Source: Bradyrhizobium sp. B124 (GTDB taxonomy: Bacteria > Pseudomonadota > Alphaproteobacteria > Rhizobiales > Xanthobacteraceae). Taken from it: a stretch of DNA of 64,000 nucleotides. The DNA is taken from assembly GCF_038967635.1 (NCBI RefSeq), contig NZ_CP152413.1:4840001-4904000 (forward strand), written 5' to 3'. Below, one piece after another: positions 10,962 through 20,623 of the stretch. The notes beneath the pieces are model-generated. The model searched no databases and was not told the origin of the DNA. It saw only the letters and a list, made by a program, of their open reading frames with translations. A program made the position numbers and the translations under genes. The first letter of the stretch is position 1; every line of letters starts with the position of its first letter.

Positions 10962-11284
10962 GCGGCGAGGCCCGGGGCGAAAACCATGTCGGCCCGGGCG
11001 TGCCGGCGGGCGCCATCTCGCGCGAACTCCTGATCGTCAACAAGCGCGGCCTGCACGCGCGGGCATCAGCCAAGTTCGTCCAGCTGGTCGAGCGCTTCAA
11101 CGCCGAGATCTGGGTGACGCGCGGCAGCGAAACTGTCGGCGGCACCTCGATCATGGGCTTGATGATGCTGGCCGCAGGGCCCGGCACCACGGTCGTGGTC
11201 TCCGCGAGAGGCGACGAGGCGCAGCAGGCGCTCGAGGCCATCGCCGAGCTCGTCGCCAGCAAGTTCAACGAAGAAGGCACGTAA
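10958..11284 (+). CDS. ptsH: Phosphocarrier protein HPr
   Basis: HPr shuttles phosphate from EI-Ntr to EIIA proteins. The 108-residue product is longer than the usual ~88 because of a ~20-residue N-terminal extension. The active-site motif is VNKRGLHARASAKF (His33), and the regulatory serine expected for HprK is Ser64 in GGTSIMGLMML, so both phosphorylation sites are present. The start overlaps the EIIA stop by 4 nt. EI-Ntr (ptsP) is not in the window. A repeat (copy 2 of element E) follows the gene. Confidence 0.94.
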   Translation: MSGEARGENHVGPGVPAGAISRELLIVNKRGLHARASAKFVQLVERFNAEIWVTRGSETVGGTSIMGLMMLAAGPGTTVVVSARGDEAQQALEAIAELVASKFNEEGT

Positions 11285-11320
11285 GCGCCGCCTCGCGCGC
11301 TACGCCAGGCGAAAGCCTCT

Positions 11321-11457
11321 CCCCGTCATCCCCGCGCAAAGGCTTCGCCTTTGTCGCTGGAGGTGCGAGCGGAGCGAGCCTCGAAGGATGCACGGCCCTG
11401 CCGGTGGCCGTCGATCCTTCGAGGGCCGCTGAAGAAGCGGCTACCTCAGGATGACGG
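11321..11457. repeat. REP/MITE-like repeat E, copy 2
   Basis: This matches the element at 3615-3722 over most of its length, sharing GTGCGAGCGGAGCGAGCCT and CGAAGGATGCACGGCC. It carries an extra ~29 bp near the left end that is itself a small hairpin (AAAGGCTTCGCCTTT). It ends CCTCAGGATGACGG. The element fills the gap between the convergent HPr and glycosyltransferase genes. Confidence 0.85.
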
Positions 11458-11501
11458 AAGCGGCACTGATGACGGAAACGGCGCGGCACTAATGCCCAGC
11501 G

Positions 11502-13115
11502 TTACTTCGCCGGCGGCACCAGATAGACCTTCCACACCGTCGACGGGCCGGGATGACCGTTGAAGAAGCGCATGGTGTTCATCACCAGCGGCTCGGCATC
11601 CCTGGCATGCTCGGCCATCCATGCCTCGCATGGCTGCAGGAACACCGGATCGGTGGTGTCGCAGACGCCGATGAAGCCGAGACGCTTGGCTTCGTCGAGC
11701 GACGTCAGCCCCGACGACCACGCTTCGCCCGGCACCAGCGAGGCCGGATGATCCGGACTGTAGAACGTCATCGGCTCGCCGATGTCGGAGCGTGCGACGA
11801 CCACCGCCCAGCGTGAATGGAATCTGTCCTGCCAGGTCTGGGTGAGCTCGCGCGCCAATTCAGAGCGCGCGGCGTAGGTCGAGCCGCCGACACGGTTGGA
11901 GGCGATCTCCTGCGTGGCGATGCTGGGCGCGGCGATCAGCGTGACGATCGTGGCCACGAACCACACCGCCGTGATCGAGAACAGCGCCATTCGCGGGAAG
12001 CGCAGCGAGGGAATCGCAACCAGCGCCAGCGGCACCAGGAAGAACAGCGGGATGCCCCAATCGGTCTTGATGTAGACGGTGAACGCCAGCGCTCCGAGCG
12101 GCGGCCCGATCGCGACGATCAGTTGGATGATCCAGATGTTGAGCGCCTGCGGAAGATTGACGGCCGGATTGGGTCCGCGCGACCAGATCCGCGCCAGCAC
12201 GTCCGACGGCCGCCACGGCACCGACCCCAGCAGCAGCGCCACAAGGCCCAGCACGGTCGGAATCGCGAGCAGACCGAGATTGTGCACGATGTAACCGATC
12301 ACGAGCTGGACGTTGAGCTCGCGGCTCGACAGCGCGTAGACGTCGCCGGCATAGGTGAACGGCACGAAGTTCACCTCCTCCAGCCACACCAGATGCGGGA
12401 TCATCGTCACGATCATCGTGCCGATCGCAACCCATGGCGCCGGCGAGCGCAGGAATTGCATCCGCTGCGGATGGATCAGCGCGGCAAGCCCGACGGCGCC
12501 GATCATCGTCACCACCCAGTATTTGGTCATCAGCGCCAGCATGCCGGCAAAGCCGAGCCAGAGCCCCGATTTGAAGCTGCGCTTCTCGAACGCGTTCAGA
12601 TAGGCCAGCACCAACAGCGGCAACGGCACCAGCTGCGCGAGGTCGGCGTTGTATTTGAAGCCCTTGAAATTGAAGATCGGGTAGAGCGCGAGCATCACCA
12701 CCATGAAGAACGCGCGGCGGCGATCGACGACGCGCAGCGCGATCAGCCAGCACACCACCAGCGCGAAGCTGACGGTTGCCATCGCGAGCGCATAGGTCGA
12801 CCAGTTGGTGACCGGGAAGATCCTGAACCAGACCCCCGCGATCCAGCCCGACAGCGGCGGATGCTTGCCGTAGCCGAGCAGGAAGCGCTGGCCCCAGGCA
12901 TAGGCCTCCGCGACATCCATATGGACGTCCTGCGCAGCCTTCAGCTTGACCAGGATCAGCGTCCACAGCACCGCGTGAACCAATGCGAAGCCGATCACCA
13001 GCCACAGGCTGGTCTTGGGATCGGTGGCGCGCGAGGCAATCCAGGCGGCGATCCGCCGGATCGTCAGTCTGCGGGTCGTGCGCCTTGCGGCAGGGAGGGT
13101 GGTGGCGGTCGACAT
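11502..13115 (-). CDS. Glycosyltransferase family 39-like integral membrane protein (PMT/ArnT superfamily)
   Basis: Members transfer a sugar from a polyprenyl-phosphate donor to lipid or protein on the outer side of the membrane. The product (537 residues from MSTATTLP) has about ten hydrophobic helices. Its first external loop reads DVHMDVAEAYAWGQRFLLGYGKHPPLSGWI; the acidic residues and the KHPPL motif are characteristic of GT39. A soluble C-terminal domain of ~120 residues follows. Upstream ATGs at 13133, 13175 and 13217 are in frame, but none has a good ribosome-binding site, so the start is uncertain. The acceptor is unknown. The two genes upstream on this strand encode a peptidase and a caspase-like protein. 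Confidence 0.82.
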   Translation of the reverse strand: MSTATTLPAARRTTRRLTIRRIAAWIASRATDPKTSLWLVIGFALVHAVLWTLILVKLKAAQDVHMDVAEAYAWGQRFLLGYGKHPPLSGWIAGVWFRIFPVTNWSTYALAMATVSFALVVCWLIALRVVDRRRAFFMVVMLALYPIFNFKGFKYNADLAQLVPLPLLVLAYLNAFEKRSFKSGLWLGFAGMLALMTKYWVVTMIGAVGLAALIHPQRMQFLRSPAPWVAIGTMIVTMIPHLVWLEEVNFVPFTYAGDVYALSSRELNVQLVIGYIVHNLGLLAIPTVLGLVALLLGSVPWRPSDVLARIWSRGPNPAVNLPQALNIWIIQLIVAIGPPLGALAFTVYIKTDWGIPLFFLVPLALVAIPSLRFPRMALFSITAVWFVATIVTLIAAPSIATQEIASNRVGGSTYAARSELARELTQTWQDRFHSRWAVVVARSDIGEPMTFYSPDHPASLVPGEAWSSGLTSLDEAKRLGFIGVCDTTDPVFLQPCEAWMAEHARDAEPLVMNTMRFFNGHPGPSTVWKVYLVPPAK

Positions 13116-13289
13116 GGCCTGTGCCTGAGGCATGACCCGGAAACGTGGAAAGCGGTTTCCCGGAAGGATCATGCCGAATGGAAGCGGAAGGAGCGATGAG
13201 TGAGTGCTCACCAGCATTTCATCGCGCTTTAGCGCGTTTTTGTGGCCAGTGTAATCAGCTTGGCGTGAGAATGCCTCAAGCCGGCCTGC

Positions 13290-14057
13290 TCACTTTTCGA
13301 GAAGCTCCGGCCGATACTCGAAATGCATGGTATCGTAGTGATACCACTTGCCGCCCCAGATGAAGCCGTGGCGCTCGAAAATGTCGACGATCTCGCGCGG
13401 CATCCGGTTCTTGTAGGGGATGGTTTTGCCCTTGCCCGCCCACAGCCAGTAGTCCGAGACCTTCAGGTTGAGGTCGATCGCGGCCGCGTAGCCATGCATG
13501 CTCATCCGCCCGGTATCGGCGACGCCGCGACAAGATAGCACACCCGCGATCGGAAAGGCCGCGGCGCGCAGCGCCGGATCGAGCGCGTCGATCTCGGCGG
13601 AGACCTGCTTCAGACGCTCGGCGACGCCGTTGACCCGCGTAACCTGAACCGGCTTGCCCCAGGATCGCGGTAGCCAGGTGATCGTCACCAGGTTCCGCCT
13701 GACCTCCGCCGTGTTGCAGTCACCATACATCTTCTTGAAGAAGGCCTCGTTGCGGAAGCGGCCGGGATCGACGTCCGGGGCCGGCGGCGCCGATGGTCCG
13801 GACGGATAGGGCTGCCGCATCTGGTCGAGGATCGACGCATTGCGCAGCATCTGATCGAATGGCTTGTCGGAGACGCCGTCGTCGACCGGCATCACCGTGC
13901 CGTCGCGCCAGGTGATCGTGGTGTCGTCATGGCCGGACAGCGCATCGGGATAGGCGCGCACCAGGCGGTCGAGCAGTTCGCTATTGCTCTGAGCGTGCGC
14001 AAACGGCGGCAGCAGCGCCAGCAAGGCAACGATGCAGGCCGTGCCGCGCGCGGCCAT
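13290..14057 (-). CDS. Secreted M15-family zinc peptidase (D-Ala-D-Ala carboxypeptidase-like)
   Basis: Residues 1-22 form a signal peptide (cleavage near AHA-QS). The C-terminal third has the M15/VanY zinc-site pattern: SMHGYAAAIDLN with His188 and Asp195, and WYHYDTMHFEYRPE with His245. This indicates a periplasmic peptidase acting on peptidoglycan peptides or a related substrate. The N-terminal ~110 residues show no domain I recognise. The start codon directly abuts the stop of the caspase-like gene (no gap), so both are probably made from one mRNA. Confidence 0.85.
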   Translation of the reverse strand: MAARGTACIVALLALLPPFAHAQSNSELLDRLVRAYPDALSGHDDTTITWRDGTVMPVDDGVSDKPFDQMLRNASILDQMRQPYPSGPSAPPAPDVDPGRFRNEAFFKKMYGDCNTAEVRRNLVTITWLPRSWGKPVQVTRVNGVAERLKQVSAEIDALDPALRAAAFPIAGVLSCRGVADTGRMSMHGYAAAIDLNLKVSDYWLWAGKGKTIPYKNRMPREIVDIFERHGFIWGGKWYHYDTMHFEYRPELLEK

Positions 14058-15416
14058 TCAGCGCTTCCAGGCCTGATCGATCAGCGCGACATTGGCCTCC
14101 TCGATCGCGTTCAGCTTCGGATTCCAGCTGTTCGGCGCATACCAGGGGAAGCGCGCGAAATACGCCTTGAGATCGGCGGAATCGAAATAGCGTCCCCTGC
14201 GGGCGAAGATCTCGTTGCGCGCGATCCGCAGCTCGTCCCGTGACAGCCGCCGCAGATCGGCAGGCGTCAGCAGACGCCGGTCGGAATCCGGGAAGATGAA
14301 TCCGCTCGGCGCAGCGCCGCCACCGGATTCGAAGCGGTCGATCAGCGCGACATTCGCGCTCTCGATCGCATTGAGCGGCGGATCCCATGAGCGGGGCACG
14401 TACCATGCGAACTTGCTGAACCGCGCGGTCAGGTCGGGCGCGTTGAAGTAGCGTCCGCGCCGCGCGAAGATTTCGTTGCGCGCGATCCGCAGATCGTCCT
14501 TGCTGAGCACCCTGAGATCACTCTCCGACAGCAGGCGGCTGTCGGAATCCGCAATGATGAAGTCCGATTGCGTGCGCACCACCGGCGGCGCCGACGGCGG
14601 CACGTTTTGCTGCGGCGGTATCACCGTCGCCGGCGGATCAGCGGTCGCAACCTGCGCCGCTGTGTTGCCGGCGAAATAGAACGAGCCGTCGATCGGCGAG
14701 GTCGAGACCCAGGGCTGCTGCGCGCTGCCGGTCGCGCGCTTGACGATGAGGCCGACCTGATTGAACGCCTGCAGCACGTCGAGCCCGGGCTTCTGCATGG
14801 TGTCGACCAGAGCGCGCGTGTAAGGGCTGTGGCCGTCATCGCCGTCGAGCGCGACGTTGCCCGGCTGGGTCGCGTAGGACAACAGCGTGCCCTCCGGCGC
14901 GCGGATCTGGGCGAGGCCGCCGTCGGCGGCGCGCAAGCCGCGCCCGCCGAACGGATTGTTCCGGCAGGCATCCAGGATGACGATATTGAGACGCGTGCCC
15001 GCGCCTTCCATCTGCCGTAGCACTAGGCCGACATCGACCATCTGGAAATCGACATCGGCCTCGCGCACAGGGTTCGCAGAGACCGGCACCAGATAATTCG
15101 TTCCACGCACCTGGATGCCGTGGCCGGCGTAATAGAACAGCGCGACGTCGGCGCCCATCAGCTGGCTGCCGAAGCGCTGGATCGCGGCATCGAAACCGGC
15201 CTTGTCCAGATCGACCTGGGCCTGCCCGCCGACCAGCGCAAAGCCCAGCCGCTGCAGCGTGCCGGCCACGAGCTCTGCATCGTCCTTCGGATTCTGCAGC
15301 CGCGACACATTCTGATAGGTCGAATTGCCGACCACCAGCGCGACACGCTTGTCGGCGGCCGCCGGCGCTGCGAACAACATTGCGAGCAATCCGGCGGCGA
15401 GAAGGGTCCAGCGCAT
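14058..15416 (-). CDS. Secreted caspase-family (C14) protein with two C-terminal YARHG domains
   Basis: After a signal peptide ending near AAPAAA comes a caspase-like domain at about residues 26-255 (numbering from 15428). It has the catalytic dyad in FYYAGHGIQ (His103) and ILDACRNNPF (Cys155). A Pro-rich linker leads to two near-identical repeats, each with RIARNEIFARRGRYF and ending in NAIE(S/E)ANVALID; these are YARHG domains, thought to act outside the cytoplasm in cell-wall or surface binding. Bacterial caspase homologues cleave after basic residues, but no substrate can be named here. MRWTLL at 15416 makes a cleaner signal peptide than the first ATG at 15428. lepA lies head to head with this gene. 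Confidence 0.88.
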   Translation of the reverse strand: MRWTLLAAGLLAMLFAAPAAADKRVALVVGNSTYQNVSRLQNPKDDAELVAGTLQRLGFALVGGQAQVDLDKAGFDAAIQRFGSQLMGADVALFYYAGHGIQVRGTNYLVPVSANPVREADVDFQMVDVGLVLRQMEGAGTRLNIVILDACRNNPFGGRGLRAADGGLAQIRAPEGTLLSYATQPGNVALDGDDGHSPYTRALVDTMQKPGLDVLQAFNQVGLIVKRATGSAQQPWVSTSPIDGSFYFAGNTAAQVATADPPATVIPPQQNVPPSAPPVVRTQSDFIIADSDSRLLSESDLRVLSKDDLRIARNEIFARRGRYFNAPDLTARFSKFAWYVPRSWDPPLNAIESANVALIDRFESGGGAAPSGFIFPDSDRRLLTPADLRRLSRDELRIARNEIFARRGRYFDSADLKAYFARFPWYAPNSWNPKLNAIEEANVALIDQAWKR

Positions 15417-15577
15417 CGTCAGATCCACGGTTTTGGGCCGAAAGACCTAGCAGAAACGTGCCCGAAAATCGATCACGGCAGATCTGACTGAAACACAGCC
15501 GTGATTCGCCGTCACATCCCTGCAAAATACCGCAATATGGTTGCCCGTGCGGGGGTGCGGATGCTATCCCGCGCCCC

Positions 15578-17389
15578 ATGACAACTGCCCCGATTTCGAA
15601 CATCCGCAACTTCTCCATCGTCGCCCATATCGACCATGGCAAATCGACCCTTGCCGACCGCCTGATCCAGATGACGGGCGGCCTGTCGGATCGCGAAATG
15701 GCGGGCAAGGAGCAGGTGCTCGATTCGATGGATATCGAGCGCGAGCGCGGCATCACCATCAAGGCGCAGACCGTCCGGCTGAACTACCGCGCCAAGGACG
15801 GCAAGGATTACATCTTCAATTTGATGGACACGCCCGGCCATGTCGACTTCGCCTACGAGGTCTCGCGGTCGCTGGCGGCCTGCGAGGGTTCCCTGCTGGT
15901 GGTCGACGCCAGCCAGGGCGTCGAGGCGCAGACGCTCGCCAACGTCTACCATGCGCTCGACGCCGGTCACGAGATCGTGCCGGTCCTGAATAAGGTCGAC
16001 CTGCCCGCGGCCGAGCCCGAGAAGGTCAAGCAGCAGATCGAGGACGTGATCGGCATCGACGCCTCCGACGCCGTGATGATCTCGGCCAAGACCGGCCTCG
16101 GCGTACCCGATGTGCTGGAGGCCGTCGTCACCCGCCTGCCGCCGCCGAAGGGCGACCGCGACGCGACCTTGAAGGCGCTGCTGGTCGACAGCTGGTACGA
16201 CGTCTATCTCGGCGTGGTCGTCCTGATCCGCGTCGTCGACGGCGTGATGAAGAAGGGCAGCCGCATCCGCATGATGGGCACCGGCGCGGCCTATGACATC
16301 GAGCGCGTCGGCTTCTTCACGCCGAAGATGCAGCAGGTCGAGGAACTCGGCCCCGGCGAGATCGGCTTCATCACCGCGGCGATCAAGGAAGTGGCCGATA
16401 CGAGAGTGGGCGACACCATCACCGACGACAGGAAGCCGGTCACGGAAATGCTGCCGGGCTTCAAGCCGGCGATCCCGGTGGTGTTCTGCGGCCTGTTCCC
16501 GGTCGACGCCGACGATTTCGAGACGCTGCGCGCGGCGATGGGCAAGCTCAGGCTGAACGACGCCAGCTTCTCCTTCGAGATGGAAACCTCCGCCGCGCTC
16601 GGCTTCGGCTTCCGCTGCGGCTTCCTCGGGCTGTTGCATCTGGAGATCATCCAGGAGCGGCTGTCGCGCGAGTTCGACCTCAATCTGATCGCGACCGCGC
16701 CGAGCGTCATCTACAAGATGAAGCTGACCGACGGCACCGAGCTCGAGATCCACAACCCGGTCGACATGCCCGACGTGGTCAAGATCGCCGAGATCGAGGA
16801 GCCGTGGATCGAGGCCACCATCCTGACTCCCGACGAATATCTCGGCAGCGTGCTGAAGCTGTGCCAGGACCGCCGCGGTGCGCAGAAGGAGCTGACCTAT
16901 GTCGGCTCCCGCGCGATGGTGAAATACGACCTGCCGCTCAACGAGGTGGTGTTCGATTTCTACGATCGCCTGAAGTCGGTCTCCAAGGGCTACGCCTCGT
17001 TCGACTATCATCTGACCGACTACAAGCCGGCCGACCTGGTCAAGATGCAGATCCTGGTCAACGCCGAGCCGGTCGACGCGCTGTCGATGCTGGTGCATCG
17101 GACCCGCGCCGAGGGCCGCGGCCGCGCCATGGTCGAGAAGATGAAGGAGCTGATCCCGCCGCACATGTTCCAGATCCCGATCCAGGCGGCGATCGGCGGC
17201 AAGGTGATCGCGCGCGAAACCGTGCGCGCGCTGCGCAAGGACGTCACCGCGAAGTGCTACGGCGGCGACATCACGCGCAAGCGCAAGCTTCTGGAGAAGC
17301 AGAAGGAAGGCAAGAAGAAGATGCGGCAGTTCGGCAAGGTCGACATCCCGCAGGAAGCCTTCATCGCCGCGCTCAAGGTGGATAGCTGA
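15578..17389 (+). CDS. lepA: Elongation factor 4 (back-translocating GTPase)
   Basis: LepA is a ribosome-bound GTPase that promotes back-translocation and helps ribosome assembly. The 603-residue length is normal. GTPase motifs are all present: AHIDHGKST (G1), DTPGHVDF (G3), NKVDLP (G4) and ISAKTG (G5). The LepA-specific C-terminal domain is present, with [20 protein letters not shown] near the end. ATG 15578 gives the expected N-terminus (residues 1-16 precede the GTPase core). The last 14 bases of the gene recur 107 bp downstream, a minor oddity. Confidence 0.97.
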   Translation: MTTAPISNIRNFSIVAHIDHGKSTLADRLIQMTGGLSDREMAGKEQVLDSMDIERERGITIKAQTVRLNYRAKDGKDYIFNLMDTPGHVDFAYEVSRSLAACEGSLLVVDASQGVEAQTLANVYHALDAGHEIVPVLNKVDLPAAEPEKVKQQIEDVIGIDASDAVMISAKTGLGVPDVLEAVVTRLPPPKGDRDATLKALLVDSWYDVYLGVVVLIRVVDGVMKKGSRIRMMGTGAAYDIERVGFFTPKMQQVEELGPGEIGFITAAIKEVADTRVGDTITDDRKPVTEMLPGFKPAIPVVFCGLFPVDADDFETLRAAMGKLRLNDASFSFEMETSAALGFGFRCGFLGLLHLEIIQERLSREFDLNLIATAPSVIYKMKLTDGTELEIHNPVDMPDVVKIAEIEEPWIEATILTPDEYLGSVLKLCQDRRGAQKELTYVGSRAMVKYDLPLNEVVFDFYDRLKSVSKGYASFDYHLTDYKPADLVKMQILVNAEPVDALSMLVHRTRAEGRGRAMVEKMKELIPPHMFQIPIQAAIGGKVIARETVRALRKDVTAKCYGGDITRKRKLLEKQKEGKKKMRQFGKVDIPQEAFIAALKVDS

Positions 17390-17596
17390 GGCGCCGTCTC
17401 GAACTGCCGCCGGCTTGACGACAGGCACGCCAGTCCCGCCCTAACCGAAAATATCGAAAACAACCCCATGCAAAGTAGCCGGAGGTGGATAGCTGACGCG
17501 CTGCCGCCCGCGCGCCTGTTGCTCATTCTTGTCCCGGCAACAAAACGCACCATGATTTGAATCGCCACGACGCGGCCGCCCGACTAAGCTTCGATC

Positions 17597-17929
17597 ATGT
17601 TGCGCATCCTGTCTCTCTCGATCGTCATCCTCGCACTGCTGCAGCCGGACCTGAGCGCGGCCGCTTCCTCGAAGAAGCGGCAGACCGCCCGCTGGCATGG
17701 CTATGGCTTCCTGCCCGGCTACCGGCAGCCGCCCAACGAGACCATTCCGGTGCTCGGTCCGCGCGGCGCCGCCCGCGGCTATCCAGACTTTTCGCCGGAA
17801 TATTACTATGGCGGGGATTGGCACTATTTCGGCCGGCCCGGCTTCCATGGCGGCGGGCGCTACAATGGCGGCAGCTACGGCCCGTGCTGGAGCTGGACGC
17901 CGATCGGACGGGCCTGGAATTGCGGCTAG
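17597..17929 (+). CDS. Small secreted protein of unknown function
   Basis: The 110-residue product begins with a clear signal peptide (residues 1-22, LSLSIVILALLQPDLSAAA). The mature part is rich in Gly, Tyr, Pro and Trp (YYYGGDWHYFGRPGFHGGGR) and ends GPCWSWTPIGRAWNCG, whose two cysteines could form a disulphide. This style is common among small exported proteins of rhizobia, but no function is known to me. It is a single gene between lepA and an MFS permease. Confidence 0.72.
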   Translation: MLRILSLSIVILALLQPDLSAAASSKKRQTARWHGYGFLPGYRQPPNETIPVLGPRGAARGYPDFSPEYYYGGDWHYFGRPGFHGGGRYNGGSYGPCWSWTPIGRAWNCG

Positions 17930-18080
17930 CGGTGCGTCGCTGCGACATCCTGCGCATGCAACGCACGATCCGCTGATCCCGGAATGAGAGGCATGTTGCC
18001 CGTCATATTGCCCCTGGACCCCGGATAGGCCACCATCCTCCCTGCGCGCACCACAACGAACAACAGCGCCGGGGAAACGC

Positions 18081-19307
18081 ATGAGCAAGGCCGCTCGCTT
18101 TGATTATGGCTGGGTCGTCGTCGGCGCGGGCGCGCTGATGACCTGCGTCGGCTTCGGCACCATGCTGTCGCTCGCGGTGTTCCTGCAGCCGATCTCGGAT
18201 GCGATGGGTTGGTCGCGTGCTGGCGTATCGGCGGCTGCGACGCTGGATTTCCTCTGCATGGGTTTTGCGGCGTTCGCCTGGGGCGCGCTGTCCGACCGCT
18301 TCGGCACCCGCATCGTGGTGCTGGCGGGCAGCCTGCTGCTCGGGCTTGGCCTCGTGACGGCAAGCCAGGCACAGACCCTGTGGCAATTCCAGCTCTGCTT
18401 CGGCGTGCTGATCGGGATCGCCGCCGGCAGCTTCTATGCGCCGATGATGGCGCTTGCCAGCGCCTGGATCGACAAGCATCGCAGCCTCGCCGTCGCGCTG
18501 GTGTCGGCAGGCATGGGCGTCTCACCGGTGACGGTCGCGCCATCAGCAAGCTGGCTGATCACGGCCTATGACTGGCGCTTTGCGATGCTCGTGATCGGCA
18601 TCGCCGCTTGGGCGCTGCTGATTCCGGCATCGTTCCTGGTGCGCCCGGCACCGCAGGGAACGACCGTCGCGATCCCGACGGCTGGCAATACGCCGCAAGC
18701 GGAATGGACCGTGGCGCAGGCGCTGCGCACGCCGCAATTCATCACGCTCGCACTGGCCCATTTCGCCTGCTGCGCGGCGCATTCGGGCCCGATCTTTCAC
18801 ATGGTGTCCTACGCCATGGTGTGCGGCATCGCGCCGCTCACCGCGGTCACGGTCTACAGCCTCGCCGGCTTCTCCGGGCTCGGCGGACGCCTGCTGCTCG
18901 GCGTGCTGGCCGACCGGCTCGGCGCCAAGCCGGTTTTGGTCGGCGGCCTGCTGGTGCAGGCGCTGTCGATCGCGACTTATCTTGCGGTGGCGCAGCTCGG
19001 CGAGTTCTACGCGCTGTCTGTCGTGTTCGGCCTCGCCTATGGCGGTGTGATGCCGCTCTATGCCGTGCTGGTGCGCGAGTTCTTCGGCGCGCGCATCATG
19101 GGCACGGTGTTCGGCGCGGTGTCGGCTTTCGCGAGTCTGGGCATGGCGCTCGGGCCGTGGGCCGGCGGCTACGTGTTCGACACGTTCCATGGCTACACGT
19201 GGCTGCACGCCGGTTCCTTCGCGATCGGCCTTGCCGCGGTCGCCGTGGCGCTGAGTTTCTCGACCAAGCGCCAGCCGTCGCTCGATCTCGGCCGCGCCGC
19301 CGCCTGA
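18081..19307 (+). CDS. MFS transporter
   Basis: The 408-residue protein has twelve hydrophobic segments in two halves and an MFS loop 2-3 motif (GALSDRFGTRIV), echoed as GVLADRLGAKPVL in the second half. This places it in the inner membrane as a solute porter, nearest in style to MCT/oxalate-formate-type carriers. The substrate is unknown. The next gene is an acyl-CoA dehydrogenase-like flavoprotein. The two ATGs share the upstream sequence GGAAACGCATGA and a GGCCACCATC box about 54 bp upstream, which suggests similar regulation but separate promoters. ATG 18081 has a GGGGAAA Shine-Dalgarno. Confidence 0.85.
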   Translation: MSKAARFDYGWVVVGAGALMTCVGFGTMLSLAVFLQPISDAMGWSRAGVSAAATLDFLCMGFAAFAWGALSDRFGTRIVVLAGSLLLGLGLVTASQAQTLWQFQLCFGVLIGIAAGSFYAPMMALASAWIDKHRSLAVALVSAGMGVSPVTVAPSASWLITAYDWRFAMLVIGIAAWALLIPASFLVRPAPQGTTVAIPTAGNTPQAEWTVAQALRTPQFITLALAHFACCAAHSGPIFHMVSYAMVCGIAPLTAVTVYSLAGFSGLGGRLLLGVLADRLGAKPVLVGGLLVQALSIATYLAVAQLGEFYALSVVFGLAYGGVMPLYAVLVREFFGARIMGTVFGAVSAFASLGMALGPWAGGYVFDTFHGYTWLHAGSFAIGLAAVAVALSFSTKRQPSLDLGRAAA

Positions 19308-19450
19308 GCGCGGATGCATGCGTCGGTCGCGCGCGGCCGCGATGGATAGCTGATCTGCGCCGGCGCCGCCCCGCCTTGCCCTCCTTTGCCGAATGGGCCA
19401 CCATCACTCGACCCGCCCAACAAGAATGTCAGAAGGGGCCGAGGAAACGC

Positions 19451-20623
19451 ATGAACAAGCCGCAGGGATTCGACCTTGTCGAGCGGGCGCGCGCGCTGGC
19501 GCCGCTGATCATGAGCGAAGCCGACGAGATCGAACGGACGCGGCGGCTGACGCCTTCCGTCACCGCGGCCCTGGTCGAGAACGGGCTCTATCGCGCGCTG
19601 CTGCCGAAGCGTTTCGGCGGCGCCGAGGCGACGCTGGACGCCTTCATGCAGATGCAGGAGGAGATCGCCAAGGCCGATGCATCGACCGCCTGGTGCCTCG
19701 GCCAGTGCGGCGTCTGCGCCATGACCGCGGCCTATCTCGAGCCCGACGCCGCCAACGCGATCTTCAACACCCCGCCCGGCATTCTGGCCTGGGGCGCGAT
19801 CGCCCATGAGGTGCGTGCCGAGCCCGGCGGCTACCGTGCCAGTGCGCGCTGGGATTTCGCCTCGGGCTCGCGACAGGCAAGCTGGCTCGGCGCCCATGTC
19901 CGCATCGTCGAGGCCGACGGCTCACCGCGCAAGAAGGCCGACGGCTCGCCGGAGATCCGCACCATCCTGTTCCCGATGTCGCAAGCTGTGATGTACGACG
20001 TCTGGGACGTGATCGGCCTGAAGGGCACCGGCACCGATTCCTATTCGGTCGACAACCTCTTCATCCCGGAGAATTTCGCCGCGCTGCGCGACGATCCCGC
20101 CACGTGCCGCGAGGGCGGCCCGCTCTACAAGCTCTCCACCAACATGGTGTTCAGCATGGGCTTTGCCGCCACCTCGCTCGGCGTCGCGCGCGCCATGCTG
20201 GATGCGGCGACCGAGCTTGCGCGCGGCAAGACCCCGCAGGGCCTCAAGGCGATGCGCGACAACAACGCCGTGCAGGGCCAGATCGGCCGCACCGAAGCGA
20301 GCCTGCGCGCCGCGCGCGCCTATCTGTATGCGACGGCGCGCGAGGTCTGGAGCGATCTCGCCCGCGGCGATCCGATCAGCGAGGCGCATCGCATCGCGAT
20401 CCGCATCGCATCGACCTGGACCATCCACCAGTCGGCCTCGGTGGTCGACATCGCCTATCACATGTCGGGGGCCACGGCGGTGTTTGCGAAGAATCCGTTC
20501 GAGCGACGGTTTCGCGACATGCATGCGATCGCGCAGCAGATCCAGGCGCGCGATACGCAGTATGAGGACGCCGGCAAGGCGATCCTGGCGGGCAATCTCT
20601 CCGCGCCCCCGACGGCGCGATGA
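19451..20623 (+). CDS. Acyl-CoA dehydrogenase-family flavoprotein (HsaA/HpaC-type hydroxylase branch)
   Basis: The 390-residue protein begins at ATG 19451 with a GAGGAAA Shine-Dalgarno. It has the N-terminal helices (LAPLIMSEADEIERTRRLTPSV), the middle flavin domain (ARWDFASGSRQASWLGAH), and the C-terminal Acyl-CoA_dh_2 domain ending VFAKNPFERRFRDMHAIAQQ. This branch includes flavin-dependent monooxygenases such as HsaA, as well as true dehydrogenases. Without the usual catalytic glutamate context, a hydroxylase role is more likely than beta-oxidation. The last ~125 bp and the following ~110 bp are copied at 24044-24280. Confidence 0.82.
   Translation: MNKPQGFDLVERARALAPLIMSEADEIERTRRLTPSVTAALVENGLYRALLPKRFGGAEATLDAFMQMQEEIAKADASTAWCLGQCGVCAMTAAYLEPDAANAIFNTPPGILAWGAIAHEVRAEPGGYRASARWDFASGSRQASWLGAHVRIVEADGSPRKKADGSPEIRTILFPMSQAVMYDVWDVIGLKGTGTDSYSVDNLFIPENFAALRDDPATCREGGPLYKLSTNMVFSMGFAATSLGVARAMLDAATELARGKTPQGLKAMRDNNAVQGQIGRTEASLRAARAYLYATAREVWSDLARGDPISEAHRIAIRIASTWTIHQSASVVDIAYHMSGATAVFAKNPFERRFRDMHAIAQQIQARDTQYEDAGKAILAGNLSAPPTAR

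Noticed and set aside
17376..17496. 14-bp repeat AGGTGGATAGCTGA at the lepA end and 107 bp downstream
   Set aside because: Exact but very short; a partial third match near 19342 suggests chance or a trivial duplication, so it is not listed as an element.
18608..19450. N-terminal extension of the acyl-CoA dehydrogenase frame into the MFS gene
   Set aside because: The added residues are an out-of-frame reading of the transporter; ATG 19451 has a good ribosome-binding site and the family's N-terminus.
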